DNA of 58,134 nt from a virus. The notes under the pieces are model-generated. The model searched no databases and was not told where the DNA came from. It saw nothing but the letters and a program-made list of their open reading frames with translations. Both the position numbers and the translations under genes were made by a program. Shown here one piece after another: positions 15,914 through 23,667 of this stretch. How positions within the stretch are numbered: the stretch's first letter is position 1; every line of letters begins with the position of its first letter. The DNA is taken from the IMG/VR virus record IMGVR_UViG_3300032435_000379, positions 1 to 58,134 of that record; one strand, given 5' to 3'.

Positions 15914-16339
15914 ATGATAATATTAAAACAAGAAATTACAGAACACAATAGAAATGCTACTTCAGTAGACGATTTTTATTATAGAGGAACTGAATTTGAG
16001 CACAGCGGTGGCACAGGTATCCGTTCATTAGCTATGCAGTATCTTCGAGACAGGAAAATTATAGATAGAAGACTTATCTTAAAGAACAATGGCAATACCC
16101 TAGAAATTACAACTATGTTCGTAAACAAACAGTATTACTTAGAATTTTTACAAGATGATTTACAAAAAGAAGCAATGCAATTTTTTACACAGCGTCAATG
16201 GGAAACAAAGACTGAAACTTACGAGGCACAAGACGAACTTAGTATACTAGCAAATGCACATAGAAACATTATTGATAGTTTTAAAAATATGTCTTTAGAA
16301 CAAATAGTAGAACGAATTAAACAACTACAAGGCAAATAA
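15914..16339 (+). CDS. hypothetical protein
   Basis: 141 residues, charged, no Cys. Blocks: NRNATSVDDFYYRGTEFEHSGGTGIRSLAMQYLRD in the N-terminal half, a beta pair LILKNNGNTLEITTMFVNKQYYLEFL, then helices. No domain recognised. It is the first gene of the accessory island and lies 1 nt from the sulfotransferase gene. No clear ribosome-binding site upstream. Confidence 0.5.
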   Translation: MIILKQEITEHNRNATSVDDFYYRGTEFEHSGGTGIRSLAMQYLRDRKIIDRRLILKNNGNTLEITTMFVNKQYYLEFLQDDLQKEAMQFFTQRQWETKTETYEAQDELSILANAHRNIIDSFKNMSLEQIVERIKQLQGK

Positions 16340-16340
16340 A

Positions 16341-17087
16341 ATGAATAAATTTCTTATAACTGGTATACCGCGAAGTGGAACAACTATAATTGTCAAGACA
16401 TTAGCTAAATTAAATGATGTCGAAGTATACAATGACCAGGATGGTTTTGGAGAACCGTTTAAAATAGTTAACAAAAAATTAGATTTAAATCCATATTTAC
16501 GTCTAACAGCAGTTGAAGATAAATGTAATTCAAAATATTTTGGATTTAAATGTTTCCCCGGCGACTTATTAGATATTAATCAATTAAATGAACAACGTAA
16601 TTATAAAACATTTGCAATTATAAGAAAAGATATTTGGAAGGCTTTATTCAGTTATTGTGTTGCTAAAACAAAATTTGTCAGAGATAGTACAGACATATTT
16701 AAACATAGTTCAACATTACACACACAGCGTCCTTTACAAATTTATATCGATGACTGGCAAAGTCCACTAAATCAAATGATAAGACATTCTTATTTTTGGA
16801 GAGTAAAATCGTGTTATGAATTTGAAACACAGTGGAAAAATACAGATATAATTTATTTTGAAGATTTAATCAAACCAAATGCAAGCTTCGAGTGTTTAAA
16901 TGAGTACTTTGGACAAGAAATAATTTTCAATTTAGATTACGACGATAGTCATGACACCGAGTCGTATTACGCTAACTTTAGTCCAGAAGTTTTATCTAAA
17001 TTGTCTAAACATATGTTAAGTACGATAGTTCTTCCATATGACTGTCCTGACTATATTAAACAGTCTATATATAAATTTATAAAATAA
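16341..17087 (+). CDS. sulfotransferase-family protein
   Basis: 248 residues. The N-terminal P-loop-like GIPRSGTT (8-15) is the 5'-phosphosulfate-binding motif of PAPS-dependent sulfotransferases. Downstream, FAIIRKDIWKALFSYC (about 96-111) resembles the 3'-phosphate-binding RDP..S segment, with Lys/Asp instead of Asp/Pro. It would move sulfate from PAPS to a hydroxyl or amine of a glycan, lipid or peptide. No PAPS-making gene is seen, so the donor would come from the host. The first such activity in the island, next to desaturase and glycosyltransferase genes, suggests modification of a surface or lipid product. Confidence 0.75.
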   Translation: MNKFLITGIPRSGTTIIVKTLAKLNDVEVYNDQDGFGEPFKIVNKKLDLNPYLRLTAVEDKCNSKYFGFKCFPGDLLDINQLNEQRNYKTFAIIRKDIWKALFSYCVAKTKFVRDSTDIFKHSSTLHTQRPLQIYIDDWQSPLNQMIRHSYFWRVKSCYEFETQWKNTDIIYFEDLIKPNASFECLNEYFGQEIIFNLDYDDSHDTESYYANFSPEVLSKLSKHMLSTIVLPYDCPDYIKQSIYKFIK

Positions 17088-17090
17088 TAC

Positions 17091-17119
17091 TTGACAATAT
17101 ATTGCAGATCAAGTATAAT
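17091..17119 (+). promoter_or_regulatory. perfect sigma70-type promoter before panD, implying a leaderless mRNA
   Basis: TTGACA at 17091-17096 and TATAAT at 17114-17119, spacer 17 nt: both hexamers consensus. The ATG of panD starts at 17126, just 6 nt after the -10, where transcription itself should begin. There is no Shine-Dalgarno sequence, so the mRNA is likely leaderless. Confidence 0.8.
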
Positions 17120-17125
17120 AAATGT

Positions 17126-17476
17126 ATGAAAGAATACATACACGGTAAAATACATAATATAAGCGTAACTGCTAAATCAATTAACTATCATGGTAGCGTA
17201 ACTGTTTGCTCGTATCTGTTAGAACAAGCAGGTATAGACCACTATCAAAAAGTAGATATTGTAAATCTACATAATGGACTTAGATGGACTACATATACTG
17301 TCCCAGGTCCTTTAGGATCATTTGAACTAAATGGTGGTGGCGCTAGGTTAGGTGAAATTGGCGATAAATGTGTAGTTATCGCATACGAGATGAAAGAGCA
17401 ATTCGTTGGTTCAAAGGTAATTTTTTGTACTACCTACAACGGAGTAGAAGAAGTTATTGACTACCCTTTGCTTTAA
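17126..17476 (+). CDS. panD: aspartate 1-decarboxylase (pyruvoyl enzyme PanD)
   Basis: 116 residues, near the family's ~125. It matches PanD through most of its length: KIHNISVTAKSINYHGSVTV contains the Gly23-Ser24 pair where the proenzyme cuts itself to form the pyruvoyl group. Lys8, TY at 56-57 (catalytic Tyr), and LNGGGARLGEIGDKCVVIAY (the NGAAA..GD motif) follow. PanD makes beta-alanine from aspartate, feeding pantothenate/CoA, or here possibly a beta-alanine unit in the product of the island. Its 3' end overlaps the convergent desaturase gene by 23 nt. It has a strong private promoter. Confidence 0.85.
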   Translation: MKEYIHGKIHNISVTAKSINYHGSVTVCSYLLEQAGIDHYQKVDIVNLHNGLRWTTYTVPGPLGSFELNGGGARLGEIGDKCVVIAYEMKEQFVGSKVIFCTTYNGVEEVIDYPLL

Positions 17477-18212
17477 TAAACGGTAAAAAGATTACACTAG
17501 GGTCAAATTCGTTTTTTGAAGCAAAACTATAATTGCTAGGAGTGTTGTGATGATTATTATGTAATGCTTGTCCCCATGTAAGCAATCCTAATAGTTTAAG
17601 ATTATAAGAATTATCTGTAGTTTCATGACTTCTATAACCAAACCACCCACTGTGGCAACTAATATTAACAATTGCTTCTTGATGGAAACTCCATGCTGCT
17701 GGTACTATCCAAAACCATAAAGTAAAGGTAGGAACAGTTAACAGTCCTACTACTAATACGCTCCAAATAATAAAAATATAATATTTGTTTAAGAATAGAT
17801 GAAATGAATTTTTATATATGTCTTTGACATGTCTAGGATTTATGTTATCTATACTTTTAGAATGAAGCCATCCAATGTACGCATGAAACAATCCGTCTTT
17901 GGGACTATGCGGATCGCCCTTAGCGTCTGCATGTTTGTGATGCATGCCTCTATGAACACCCGCCCACCATATTGGTGTTCCTTGAGCACATAATGTTGCT
18001 AATACTAATAAAGGTTTTTCTAACCAAGGTTTTAGTTCTATTGATTTGTGAGATACGTACCTATGTAATATAGTTGCGGATCCTAATCCGCAAAATGTAA
18101 TCCATCCTAGTAGTAAGTAAATCCAGTTAATTTCTGTAAAAAATATTGCAAATAGTGCAACTAACTGCACGACATAAAATACAAAAAATAAACTACTATT
18201 TTTCTTTGACAT
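17454..18212 (-). CDS. membrane fatty-acid desaturase (acyl-CoA delta-9 type)
   Basis: 252 residues with the three His boxes of the di-iron desaturases: H50RYVSH55 (HX4H), H87RGMHH92 (HX3HH), and a C-terminal HNNHH. GDPHSPKDG after box two is a family hallmark. Four hydrophobic segments fit the membrane topology. It would insert a double bond into an acyl chain in the host inner membrane. The start overlaps the stop of the radical SAM gene (TAATG), so the two are co-translated. The end overlaps panD on the other strand. A second desaturase lies at 26323-27075. Confidence 0.85.
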   Translation of the reverse strand: MSKKNSSLFFVFYVVQLVALFAIFFTEINWIYLLLGWITFCGLGSATILHRYVSHKSIELKPWLEKPLLVLATLCAQGTPIWWAGVHRGMHHKHADAKGDPHSPKDGLFHAYIGWLHSKSIDNINPRHVKDIYKNSFHLFLNKYYIFIIWSVLVVGLLTVPTFTLWFWIVPAAWSFHQEAIVNISCHSGWFGYRSHETTDNSYNLKLLGLLTWGQALHNNHHNTPSNYSFASKNEFDPSVIFLPFIKAKGSQ

Positions 18213-19039
18213 TAGTATCCACCTTCGTTGTCTTTGATGTGTTGTAAAAACGGAACAACGTCAAATTGTTCAGTCATTCTTCCTCTTATAGAATTAGTGT
18301 CTTCGTCGAACCCGTCAGACACTCCGTTCCAATTAGTTAAATTTATTCTAAATCCTTTATGCTTTATAGCATAACTATATTGGTTATCTTCTAAAGTTCT
18401 AATATTTTCAATTTTTAATTTTTCACAAACTAAGTTCTTAAGTTCTGTAAATTTATAAGTATCGTTGGTCATGTACCGACCAACCTGTCCAATGTTCCTA
18501 TATTCTATACTTGTACCAGACTTTACATTTCTCTCTTTTAAATAATTAAATATTTTTTCTATTAGATGTTCGTTAAGACCTTTAACAATAATACAACCAA
18601 TTGACAATCTTAAATTTAGATCAATTACATTATTAAGTGCTTTCATTTTTCCTTTAGCACATTTAGCAAGATCAGTTATTTCATATACACTGTCTTCGTC
18701 AAACCCAGTCATACTTAAATAAACAGTTTTTAATCCTGCATCTTTTAATAGATTTAGATATGCTTTGCTTGCTATTTTTAATCCGTTTGTCGCAATACTA
18801 GTACGATGTCCTTTTTCAACAGCATAAGCAATAATTTTATCCAAGTCGGGATGAAGTGTAGGTTCACCGCCTATAAATCTAAATTCAGTTGGATAATCAA
18901 ATTTATCAATAAAGGAAAACATTTTTTCTTTATCTATATCTGGATAAAGTCTATTGGGAAGATAACAGTTAGCACATTCCATATTACATCTATGAACAAT
19001 ATCGCAGTATACTGATCTATATTTTAAATTAGTTATCAA
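18212..19039 (-). CDS. radical SAM protein, TTG start
   Basis: 275 residues. The cluster motif is C18-NME-C22-AN-C25, followed by FRFIGGEPTLHPDL (the GGEP SAM-contact motif) and SIATNGLKI. The start is TTG at 19039, chosen because AAAGGTG lies 6 nt upstream and no ATG fits. No C-terminal Cys cluster, so it has only the SAM [4Fe-4S] site, unlike SPASM enzymes. The reaction is unknown. It is co-translated with a desaturase and lies directly behind a 20-residue open frame with its own -10 box, which could be a substrate peptide. Confidence 0.8.
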   Translation of the reverse strand: MITNLKYRSVYCDIVHRCNMECANCYLPNRLYPDIDKEKMFSFIDKFDYPTEFRFIGGEPTLHPDLDKIIAYAVEKGHRTSIATNGLKIASKAYLNLLKDAGLKTVYLSMTGFDEDSVYEITDLAKCAKGKMKALNNVIDLNLRLSIGCIIVKGLNEHLIEKIFNYLKERNVKSGTSIEYRNIGQVGRYMTNDTYKFTELKNLVCEKLKIENIRTLEDNQYSYAIKHKGFRINLTNWNGVSDGFDEDTNSIRGRMTEQFDVVPFLQHIKDNEGGY

Positions 19040-19048
19040 TTTGCACCT

Positions 19049-19111
19049 TTAATAATTTAACTGATCTTTATCATCATATCTTAGTTCTGGAATTTCAAAA
19101 AAAGTTTCCAT
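19049..19111 (-). CDS. possible 20-aa peptide upstream of a radical SAM gene
   Basis: A short frame METFFEIPELRYDDKDQLNY that ends 9 nt before the TTG of the radical SAM gene. A perfect -10 (TATAAT) lies exactly 6 nt before its ATG, the layout seen at panD and at the 32183 radical SAM gene. The frame is also open for about 9 codons upstream without a start, so it may instead be the leftover tail of a deleted gene. It is acidic and aromatic. No homologue known to me. Confidence 0.35.
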   Translation of the reverse strand: METFFEIPELRYDDKDQLNY

Positions 19112-19117
19112 AGGATC

Positions 19118-19123
19118 ATTATA
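19118..19123 (-). promoter_or_regulatory. possible -10 element (TATAAT) for the 18212-19111 unit
   Basis: TATAAT on the minus strand, 6 nt before the ATG of the 20-aa frame. The hexamer at the proper -35 distance (CATAAC) is poor, so promoter strength is uncertain. It falls within the short frame that continues upstream, so a chance match is possible. Confidence 0.35.
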
Positions 19124-19185
19124 CGCCTTTTTGATTATATGTTATGATAAGTATTTAGTAATCATGAAAAGAGGTGTTAGCAGTT

Positions 19186-20430
19186 ATGAAACAAAAAATA
19201 CTAGTTCCGAATCAAGGCATGCCTAATCAATTTTTTTTAAAAAGTTGTAGAGATCGCGGCATAGAATTAGATATTATTGTTGATTTAAGTTACGTGCTCC
19301 TTACTGACGATGTGTTAAAACACGAACAAGTACTAGGTAATAAAATTGTTTTAAATGAAAAATTAAACAAACTTGTTATAACAGATAAAATTAAAGAACA
19401 CTATCAAGACACACAGTTAGATTATATCTACCCTAGTTGGTTTGATTTTCGAATTATGGCTATGGCGCACATAAACGAAAAACTAAACATACCGGGACTA
19501 GGCCTTGATGCTGCGTTAAAGATTTTTGACAAATTAACGTATCAAACTATTCTAGAAAAAGAAGGAATAACGCTACCTAAAATTATTTCATGCTTAGATC
19601 CATATAGTGAGCAATATTTTTACAACAATGCCGTGTTTCCTCTAATTGCCAAACCAGTAAAAGGTACAGGTAGTTTAGGTGTAAAAGTATTACAAAGTAC
19701 TAAAGAAGCAACTGACTTTTTTAAAGATTACGATACTCCGTTTAACTCTTTTTGCGAGAAAGGACAAACCGGATACAAGCACTACGACTATCATTGTTTA
19801 GGTAGTTGCTATATACTACAGGAATATATAGACGGTGATCTAGTGAGCGTGTCAGGGCATGTAATAAACAACAAAGTAAATGTAGACCTAGTTTATGATA
19901 TAAAAAGTTCAGAGCTTCCGTATCGAGCGGAAATAGGATTTACGTATCCAAGCAAACACAATAAAGAAAAATTAACTACTATTATTAAAAAAATAATAAA
20001 AACGTTGGAGATAGATAACAGTCCCTTTATGATGGATTTTATTTACAAAGATACTACATTTTATTTGATAGACTTTTCTGCGAGGTTTAGTACTAGTACA
20101 CAATATATTATGAACTATTTAGGCGAAAAAGATTATGCGTTTAACGTTGTAAATAAAATTTTAAACAATGTAGATTTTGATATTGATTTGCAAAACTGTA
20201 TCAGTATAAGACACTTGCCTATTGAAAAAGGTAAAATCAAGTATATTAACATAGATACTACCGAATGTGTAACAGCACAGTTGCCAAAAACGGGATCCCA
20301 GCACTATAGTTCAAGGATAGATGCTTACGCAGGAAACAAAGGATTTATAGTTGCAGAATCTAACGACTTATTGTCTTTAGAAGAAAAAGTTAATAGGATA
20401 CTAAAAACATTGGAGGTAGAGTATGTTTAA
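19186..20430 (+). CDS. ATP-grasp ligase
   Basis: 414 residues from the ATG at 19186, with AGAGGTG 9 nt upstream. The ATP-grasp fold shows in FPLIAKPVKGTGSLGVKVL (K156 and the Gly-rich lid, about 151-169), LQEYIDGDLVSVSGHV (purine-facing E and strand), and MMDFIYKDTTFYLIDFSARF (metal-binding acidic/Asn-equivalent strand). Such enzymes join a carboxylate to an amine via acyl phosphate, for example in dipeptides or amino-sugar linkages. Together with the overlapping GNAT-like gene it suggests amide bond formation on a small metabolite. The substrate is not readable. Confidence 0.75.
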   Translation: MKQKILVPNQGMPNQFFLKSCRDRGIELDIIVDLSYVLLTDDVLKHEQVLGNKIVLNEKLNKLVITDKIKEHYQDTQLDYIYPSWFDFRIMAMAHINEKLNIPGLGLDAALKIFDKLTYQTILEKEGITLPKIISCLDPYSEQYFYNNAVFPLIAKPVKGTGSLGVKVLQSTKEATDFFKDYDTPFNSFCEKGQTGYKHYDYHCLGSCYILQEYIDGDLVSVSGHVINNKVNVDLVYDIKSSELPYRAEIGFTYPSKHNKEKLTTIIKKIIKTLEIDNSPFMMDFIYKDTTFYLIDFSARFSTSTQYIMNYLGEKDYAFNVVNKILNNVDFDIDLQNCISIRHLPIEKGKIKYINIDTTECVTAQLPKTGSQHYSSRIDAYAGNKGFIVAESNDLLSLEEKVNRILKTLEVEYV

Positions 20431-20992
20431 GTTAAAAGTGTTAGACAAGTCGCATTTACTCGACATATTAAAATTAAACAACGATAGTAAAAAAGTGTAT
20501 GGTAGTACTAAAACTTCCTTGTACAATCGCGAATACGAAAACTGGATAATCGAAATTCTAAATTTTAATAATAAAGAGTCTGAGATACTAGGAATATTTA
20601 ATGAAGGAAACGAATTAATACAGTATGCGTTATATTATCACATAAGTACATGGCCTGCTGTTGTAGTAGACCATTGGCGTAGCTCAACTGCTCACAAACA
20701 TAAAGGTGTATTAGCAGCAACAGAATGGACTAAAATGTTTGCTGAATACATAGCAAAAAAAGACATATTTGTTTGGTACATTGTTGTTGAAAAAGATATG
20801 TGGGATAGATACACTACGCTACAAAAAGATCGATTCAACAAAGAACCTCCAAATTATAGATTTTTATTAGAAGAAGTTCCGGCAGGTGAAAGAAGCAAGT
20901 TTTTATCGTTTAATACATACTTATTAAAAAATCAAACATATGATAAAGCCATGTATGTATTTCAAATGGTAAATAAAGATAAATATTACTAG
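20423..20992 (+). CDS. GNAT-like protein (uncertain)
   Basis: 189 residues, overlapping the ATP-grasp gene by 8 nt. It begins like a GNAT acyltransferase (FKLKVLDKSHLLDILKLNND) and has a strand IQYALYYHISTWPAVVVDHW followed by a helix, which is where the acetyl-CoA loop would lie. The Q/RxxGxG/A motif is not clear (STAHKHKGVLAA). Coupled to the ATP-grasp gene, it probably acts in the same step or the next one. Alternative: a GNAT fold without acyl transfer. Confidence 0.4.
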   Translation: MFKLKVLDKSHLLDILKLNNDSKKVYGSTKTSLYNREYENWIIEILNFNNKESEILGIFNEGNELIQYALYYHISTWPAVVVDHWRSSTAHKHKGVLAATEWTKMFAEYIAKKDIFVWYIVVEKDMWDRYTTLQKDRFNKEPPNYRFLLEEVPAGERSKFLSFNTYLLKNQTYDKAMYVFQMVNKDKYY

Positions 20993-21001
20993 GAGATAAT
21001 T

Positions 21002-21412
21002 ATGCAAAAACATACTATAAAAGTTGAAATACCGACAACAGTAACTACCCACTTACAATGTCAGATCGCAGTATTAGACATGCTAGGCGAACAAGGCGGT
21101 AAAGACTTCACTAATCTTATTATTAAATATAAACACAATGGAGATATTTGGTTCTATAACTTAGATATCCAAGCCGAAGGTGATCAAAAATTTATGTATG
21201 CAACACGAGTCTTTGATTCAGCAAAAGCTAAAGAATCCTTTGTCACCGAAGCTGCTGAGTATTTTAGCGGTATTGGTGCAACAGTAGTAAGTGACGAAGC
21301 AATAACGTTCGAAGCGTTTGCCGCATATGCTGCTGACAAAAATGAATCTATAGGTATTCCGGCTAAGTTTGCGCCGCCTGGTACGGAGCCACATCCAGAG
21401 GAATTGGAGTAA
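21002..21412 (+). CDS. hypothetical protein
   Basis: 136 residues, acidic, with one Cys. A beta-rich first half (HTIKVEIPTTVTTHLQCQIAV...GDIWFYNLDIQAEGDQKFMYATRVF), then an Ala-rich helix and a loose tail ending PPGTEPHPEELE. AGGAGATAATT precedes the ATG. Its last 50 nt overlap the 3' end of the convergent PhyH gene. No family recognised. Confidence 0.5.
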   Translation: MQKHTIKVEIPTTVTTHLQCQIAVLDMLGEQGGKDFTNLIIKYKHNGDIWFYNLDIQAEGDQKFMYATRVFDSAKAKESFVTEAAEYFSGIGATVVSDEAITFEAFAAYAADKNESIGIPAKFAPPGTEPHPEELE

Positions 21413-22112
21413 GAACAATATAGTTGGGCCTAGTAGGCTGTGTGATTGCGTTATTTGTTTTATTATAACAAACGAATAATACATTCCTATCTACTTCACT
21501 AGTATTACGCCCGCTGTAGTGCAATGTATTTGCATGCATACATATTACGTCTCCTGCCTTGCCAGTCAACTGTATCGCACTACAATTAGTCTTAGACACC
21601 ATATCGTCGTCAAGTATTCCTTGCGATTCATCAGCACTATGCTTTATGGTCCACTTAGAGTCGTTAATTTTTGGTACCGGTAAGTTTTGACTTTTTTCTA
21701 AAACAGTTAACGGACCATTGTTTTTTGTCATATCATCAAGTAAAAACAATACGCTGATAGCATCAGGATTGTTCATTCCATCAAAATTTTTCCAATATGT
21801 GTAGTCACTATGCCAAGCATATTCGCCGCCAGTTTGTGCTTTTTTATAATTAATATGACATTGGTGAATGTATATGTCTTGTCCTAATATTTCTTTAACA
21901 AAATCAATTACATTGTTATTATAGATAAACTCATTTATTGTCTTGCTCTTCCAATGCGGCGCAAATAAACTTCTAATTGTATTGTTGTCTTCTATAATGT
22001 AAGTTTCATCTAATGGTTCGTTTTCTAAACGGATAGCTTCTTTTTTTAATTCCGTTGCATCAAATACCTCTTTCAAAATTAAATATCCGGTTTGTAAATA
22101 TCCGTTGATCAT
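21363..22112 (-). CDS. phytanoyl-CoA dioxygenase (PhyH)-type 2OG/Fe(II) oxygenase
   Basis: 249 residues. The metal site is H101-S-D103 in YAWHSDYTYW, with the distal His in MHANTLHYSGRN and an Arg in RNTSEVDRNVLFV. The pattern GYLILKEVFD at the start and W.SD.TYW...D.VSVLFLLDDMTKNNGPL place it in the PhyH/ectoine hydroxylase group. It would hydroxylate a substrate with O2 and 2-oxoglutarate. Overlaps the PP-loop gene start by 4 nt (ATGA), so the two form a unit; it may hydroxylate the product of that ligase. Confidence 0.82.
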   Translation of the reverse strand: MINGYLQTGYLILKEVFDATELKKEAIRLENEPLDETYIIEDNNTIRSLFAPHWKSKTINEFIYNNNVIDFVKEILGQDIYIHQCHINYKKAQTGGEYAWHSDYTYWKNFDGMNNPDAISVLFLLDDMTKNNGPLTVLEKSQNLPVPKINDSKWTIKHSADESQGILDDDMVSKTNCSAIQLTGKAGDVICMHANTLHYSGRNTSEVDRNVLFVCYNKTNNAITQPTRPNYIVLTPIPLDVAPYQAAQT

Positions 22113-22975
22113 TTTTCTACCTCTAATAGTTTTGTTAATTTGTGTGCTTCTAATGTAAAGACACCATTATGATATTTTTTCAAGTCATCAAATTTTTTAA
22201 GAACTTCATTCATTAACGGTGTTTTCTCAATTTCTTCCCATCCTGTATATTTTGGACGATCATTAAATGTATAATGTTTTGAATATATTATAGGCTTACT
22301 AGTTCGTGTACTTAGCTTGCCCGGGTGCTTATTGGCTATAAGTTCCCGCACTCTAGGCTCTTGTAAAAAGCTCAATGTCATTTCAGGAGTGTATCTTAAA
22401 AAATCTGGAGTACCGTCTATGCTTTCATTAGCATACCATTTCATGTAGCTATTTACTCGTTCAGTTTCTTCATACGTCCATATTGAATCAAAGTTTTTAA
22501 GGTAAGGCTCGCCATTTGCCATAACAATAGTCCCATCTAATTGTAAAATTCCATACATGATGCTAGGTATTTGGTATGCGCAACACTTTACACTATTAGC
22601 AATGTCGAATATTTTTTTAGAACTTATAAATTTTTCAATATCAACATTAACTACTATAGGTGTAATATTGTGTAATTTACAATAATCAAACGCAAATGCA
22701 GTATCGTGTGCGTTATAATGTCCGTAACTTATTATGGCAGTCTTAAAAGGAACTTTTGCTGTCTTAAAAACATTTAACATAAATTCACTGTCAAGTCCTC
22801 CACTAAACATTAATGTTATAGGAGAAGACGAATTTTCATAGAGTATTTGAGCTGCAAAAACAGCTTCGTCATGAAAGTTTTTTATATCACTACGGGTACA
22901 TTTTTTAATGTTTACTGACCAACTATCACCTGTTCCGCTAGTTGTAAAATAATCATTATACGTTGTTGCTGTCAT
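22109..22975 (-). CDS. PP-loop ATPase, asparagine synthetase C-terminal domain-like
   Basis: 288 residues. The PP-loop SGGLDS (58-63) lies in SPITLMFSGGLDSEFMLNVF, typical of ATP pyrophosphatases that adenylate a carboxylate or carbonyl. Its context (AAQILYENSS before it, and a two-helix insertion after it) resembles the synthetase domain of asparagine synthetase, with no glutaminase half. The nitrogen donor would be free ammonia or a partner. An SD, GAGGTAAG, precedes the ATG. It opens the divergent pair with the + strand oxygenase at 22996. Confidence 0.75.
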   Translation of the reverse strand: MTATTYNDYFTTSGTGDSWSVNIKKCTRSDIKNFHDEAVFAAQILYENSSSPITLMFSGGLDSEFMLNVFKTAKVPFKTAIISYGHYNAHDTAFAFDYCKLHNITPIVVNVDIEKFISSKKIFDIANSVKCCAYQIPSIMYGILQLDGTIVMANGEPYLKNFDSIWTYEETERVNSYMKWYANESIDGTPDFLRYTPEMTLSFLQEPRVRELIANKHPGKLSTRTSKPIIYSKHYTFNDRPKYTGWEEIEKTPLMNEVLKKFDDLKKYHNGVFTLEAHKLTKLLEVEK

Positions 22976-22983
22976 ACTTACCT

Positions 22984-22991
22984 CATAAATA
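22984..22991 (+). promoter_or_regulatory. T4-late-type promoter box (CATAAATA) in a 20-nt divergent gap
   Basis: CATAAATA ends 4 nt before the ATG at 22996, so initiation would be at or within the start codon and the mRNA would lack a leader. The whole gap between two divergent genes is only 20 nt. Confidence 0.45.
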
Positions 22992-22995
22992 CGTT

Positions 22996-23667
22996 ATGAA
23001 TCATTTTAAACCTATCAATTTTGATTTTGACCAAGAACAAATCTATAACGATCTTGTAAACATGGATATCTTTGATAAAAGTTTTCTTGCTACAGTTATT
23101 TACAACAATGGTCGTAGCAAGTACGACCAAGATGGCTTTTTTAACGAGTACAACGACGTTGTACACTATAACGAAAATAAAGAAATAGTTAACGGAAAAT
23201 TTAATACATTTGTGACTTATAACTTTACACACTTACCCGGAATTGAAGAAACTAACAACAATAGTTTTATAGATACTCCTGAAGGAAGACGGCCTATATG
23301 GCAAGTGTATGATACAGCATGGGAGTGGAAAAAGGATACTCCAAAATCACTTAAGGCTGTAGTAGAACAATTAAATTTAAAATATATAAGCTGTGTGAGA
23401 TTAGTAGGACAAACTCCTCCTAGTAAAGGAATTGTACATGTAGATTCAGGAATAAAAGATAATTTAAAATATTATCGAAACGGAGGTGTAAGTATTACAC
23501 TAAACGTATCTGACGGAGGAGGTAATTTACAATTTAAGTCTCCTGGAGGATTAGAAACTGTAGACGAAAGTAAACATAAAGCATGGCACTTTAATGATGC
23601 GTTGCCGCACTGTACAACTGAAATTACTAGTCCTAGAATACAAGTAAGAGTGTTTGGAAAACAATGA
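22996..23667 (+). CDS. 2OG/Fe(II)-oxygenase-fold protein
   Basis: 223 residues from the ATG at 22996; an in-frame TTG 33 nt upstream would overlap the divergent gene. Metal-site pattern H148-V-D150 in KGIVHVDSG, distal H205 in FNDALPHCTTEIT, and R214/R218 for 2-oxoglutarate. The strands VSITLNVSDGGGNLQF and RIQVRVFGK resemble aspartyl/asparaginyl-hydroxylase-like folds. No ribosome-binding site is visible. Overlaps the next oxygenase-like gene by 4 nt, so two related enzymes are made together. Confidence 0.65.
   Translation: MNHFKPINFDFDQEQIYNDLVNMDIFDKSFLATVIYNNGRSKYDQDGFFNEYNDVVHYNENKEIVNGKFNTFVTYNFTHLPGIEETNNNSFIDTPEGRRPIWQVYDTAWEWKKDTPKSLKAVVEQLNLKYISCVRLVGQTPPSKGIVHVDSGIKDNLKYYRNGGVSITLNVSDGGGNLQFKSPGGLETVDESKHKAWHFNDALPHCTTEITSPRIQVRVFGKQ

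Noticed and set aside
20423-20992. Acyl-homoserine-lactone synthase identity for the GNAT-like protein
   Set aside because: General fold resemblance only; the conserved Arg/Trp/Phe set of LuxI-type enzymes is not visible.
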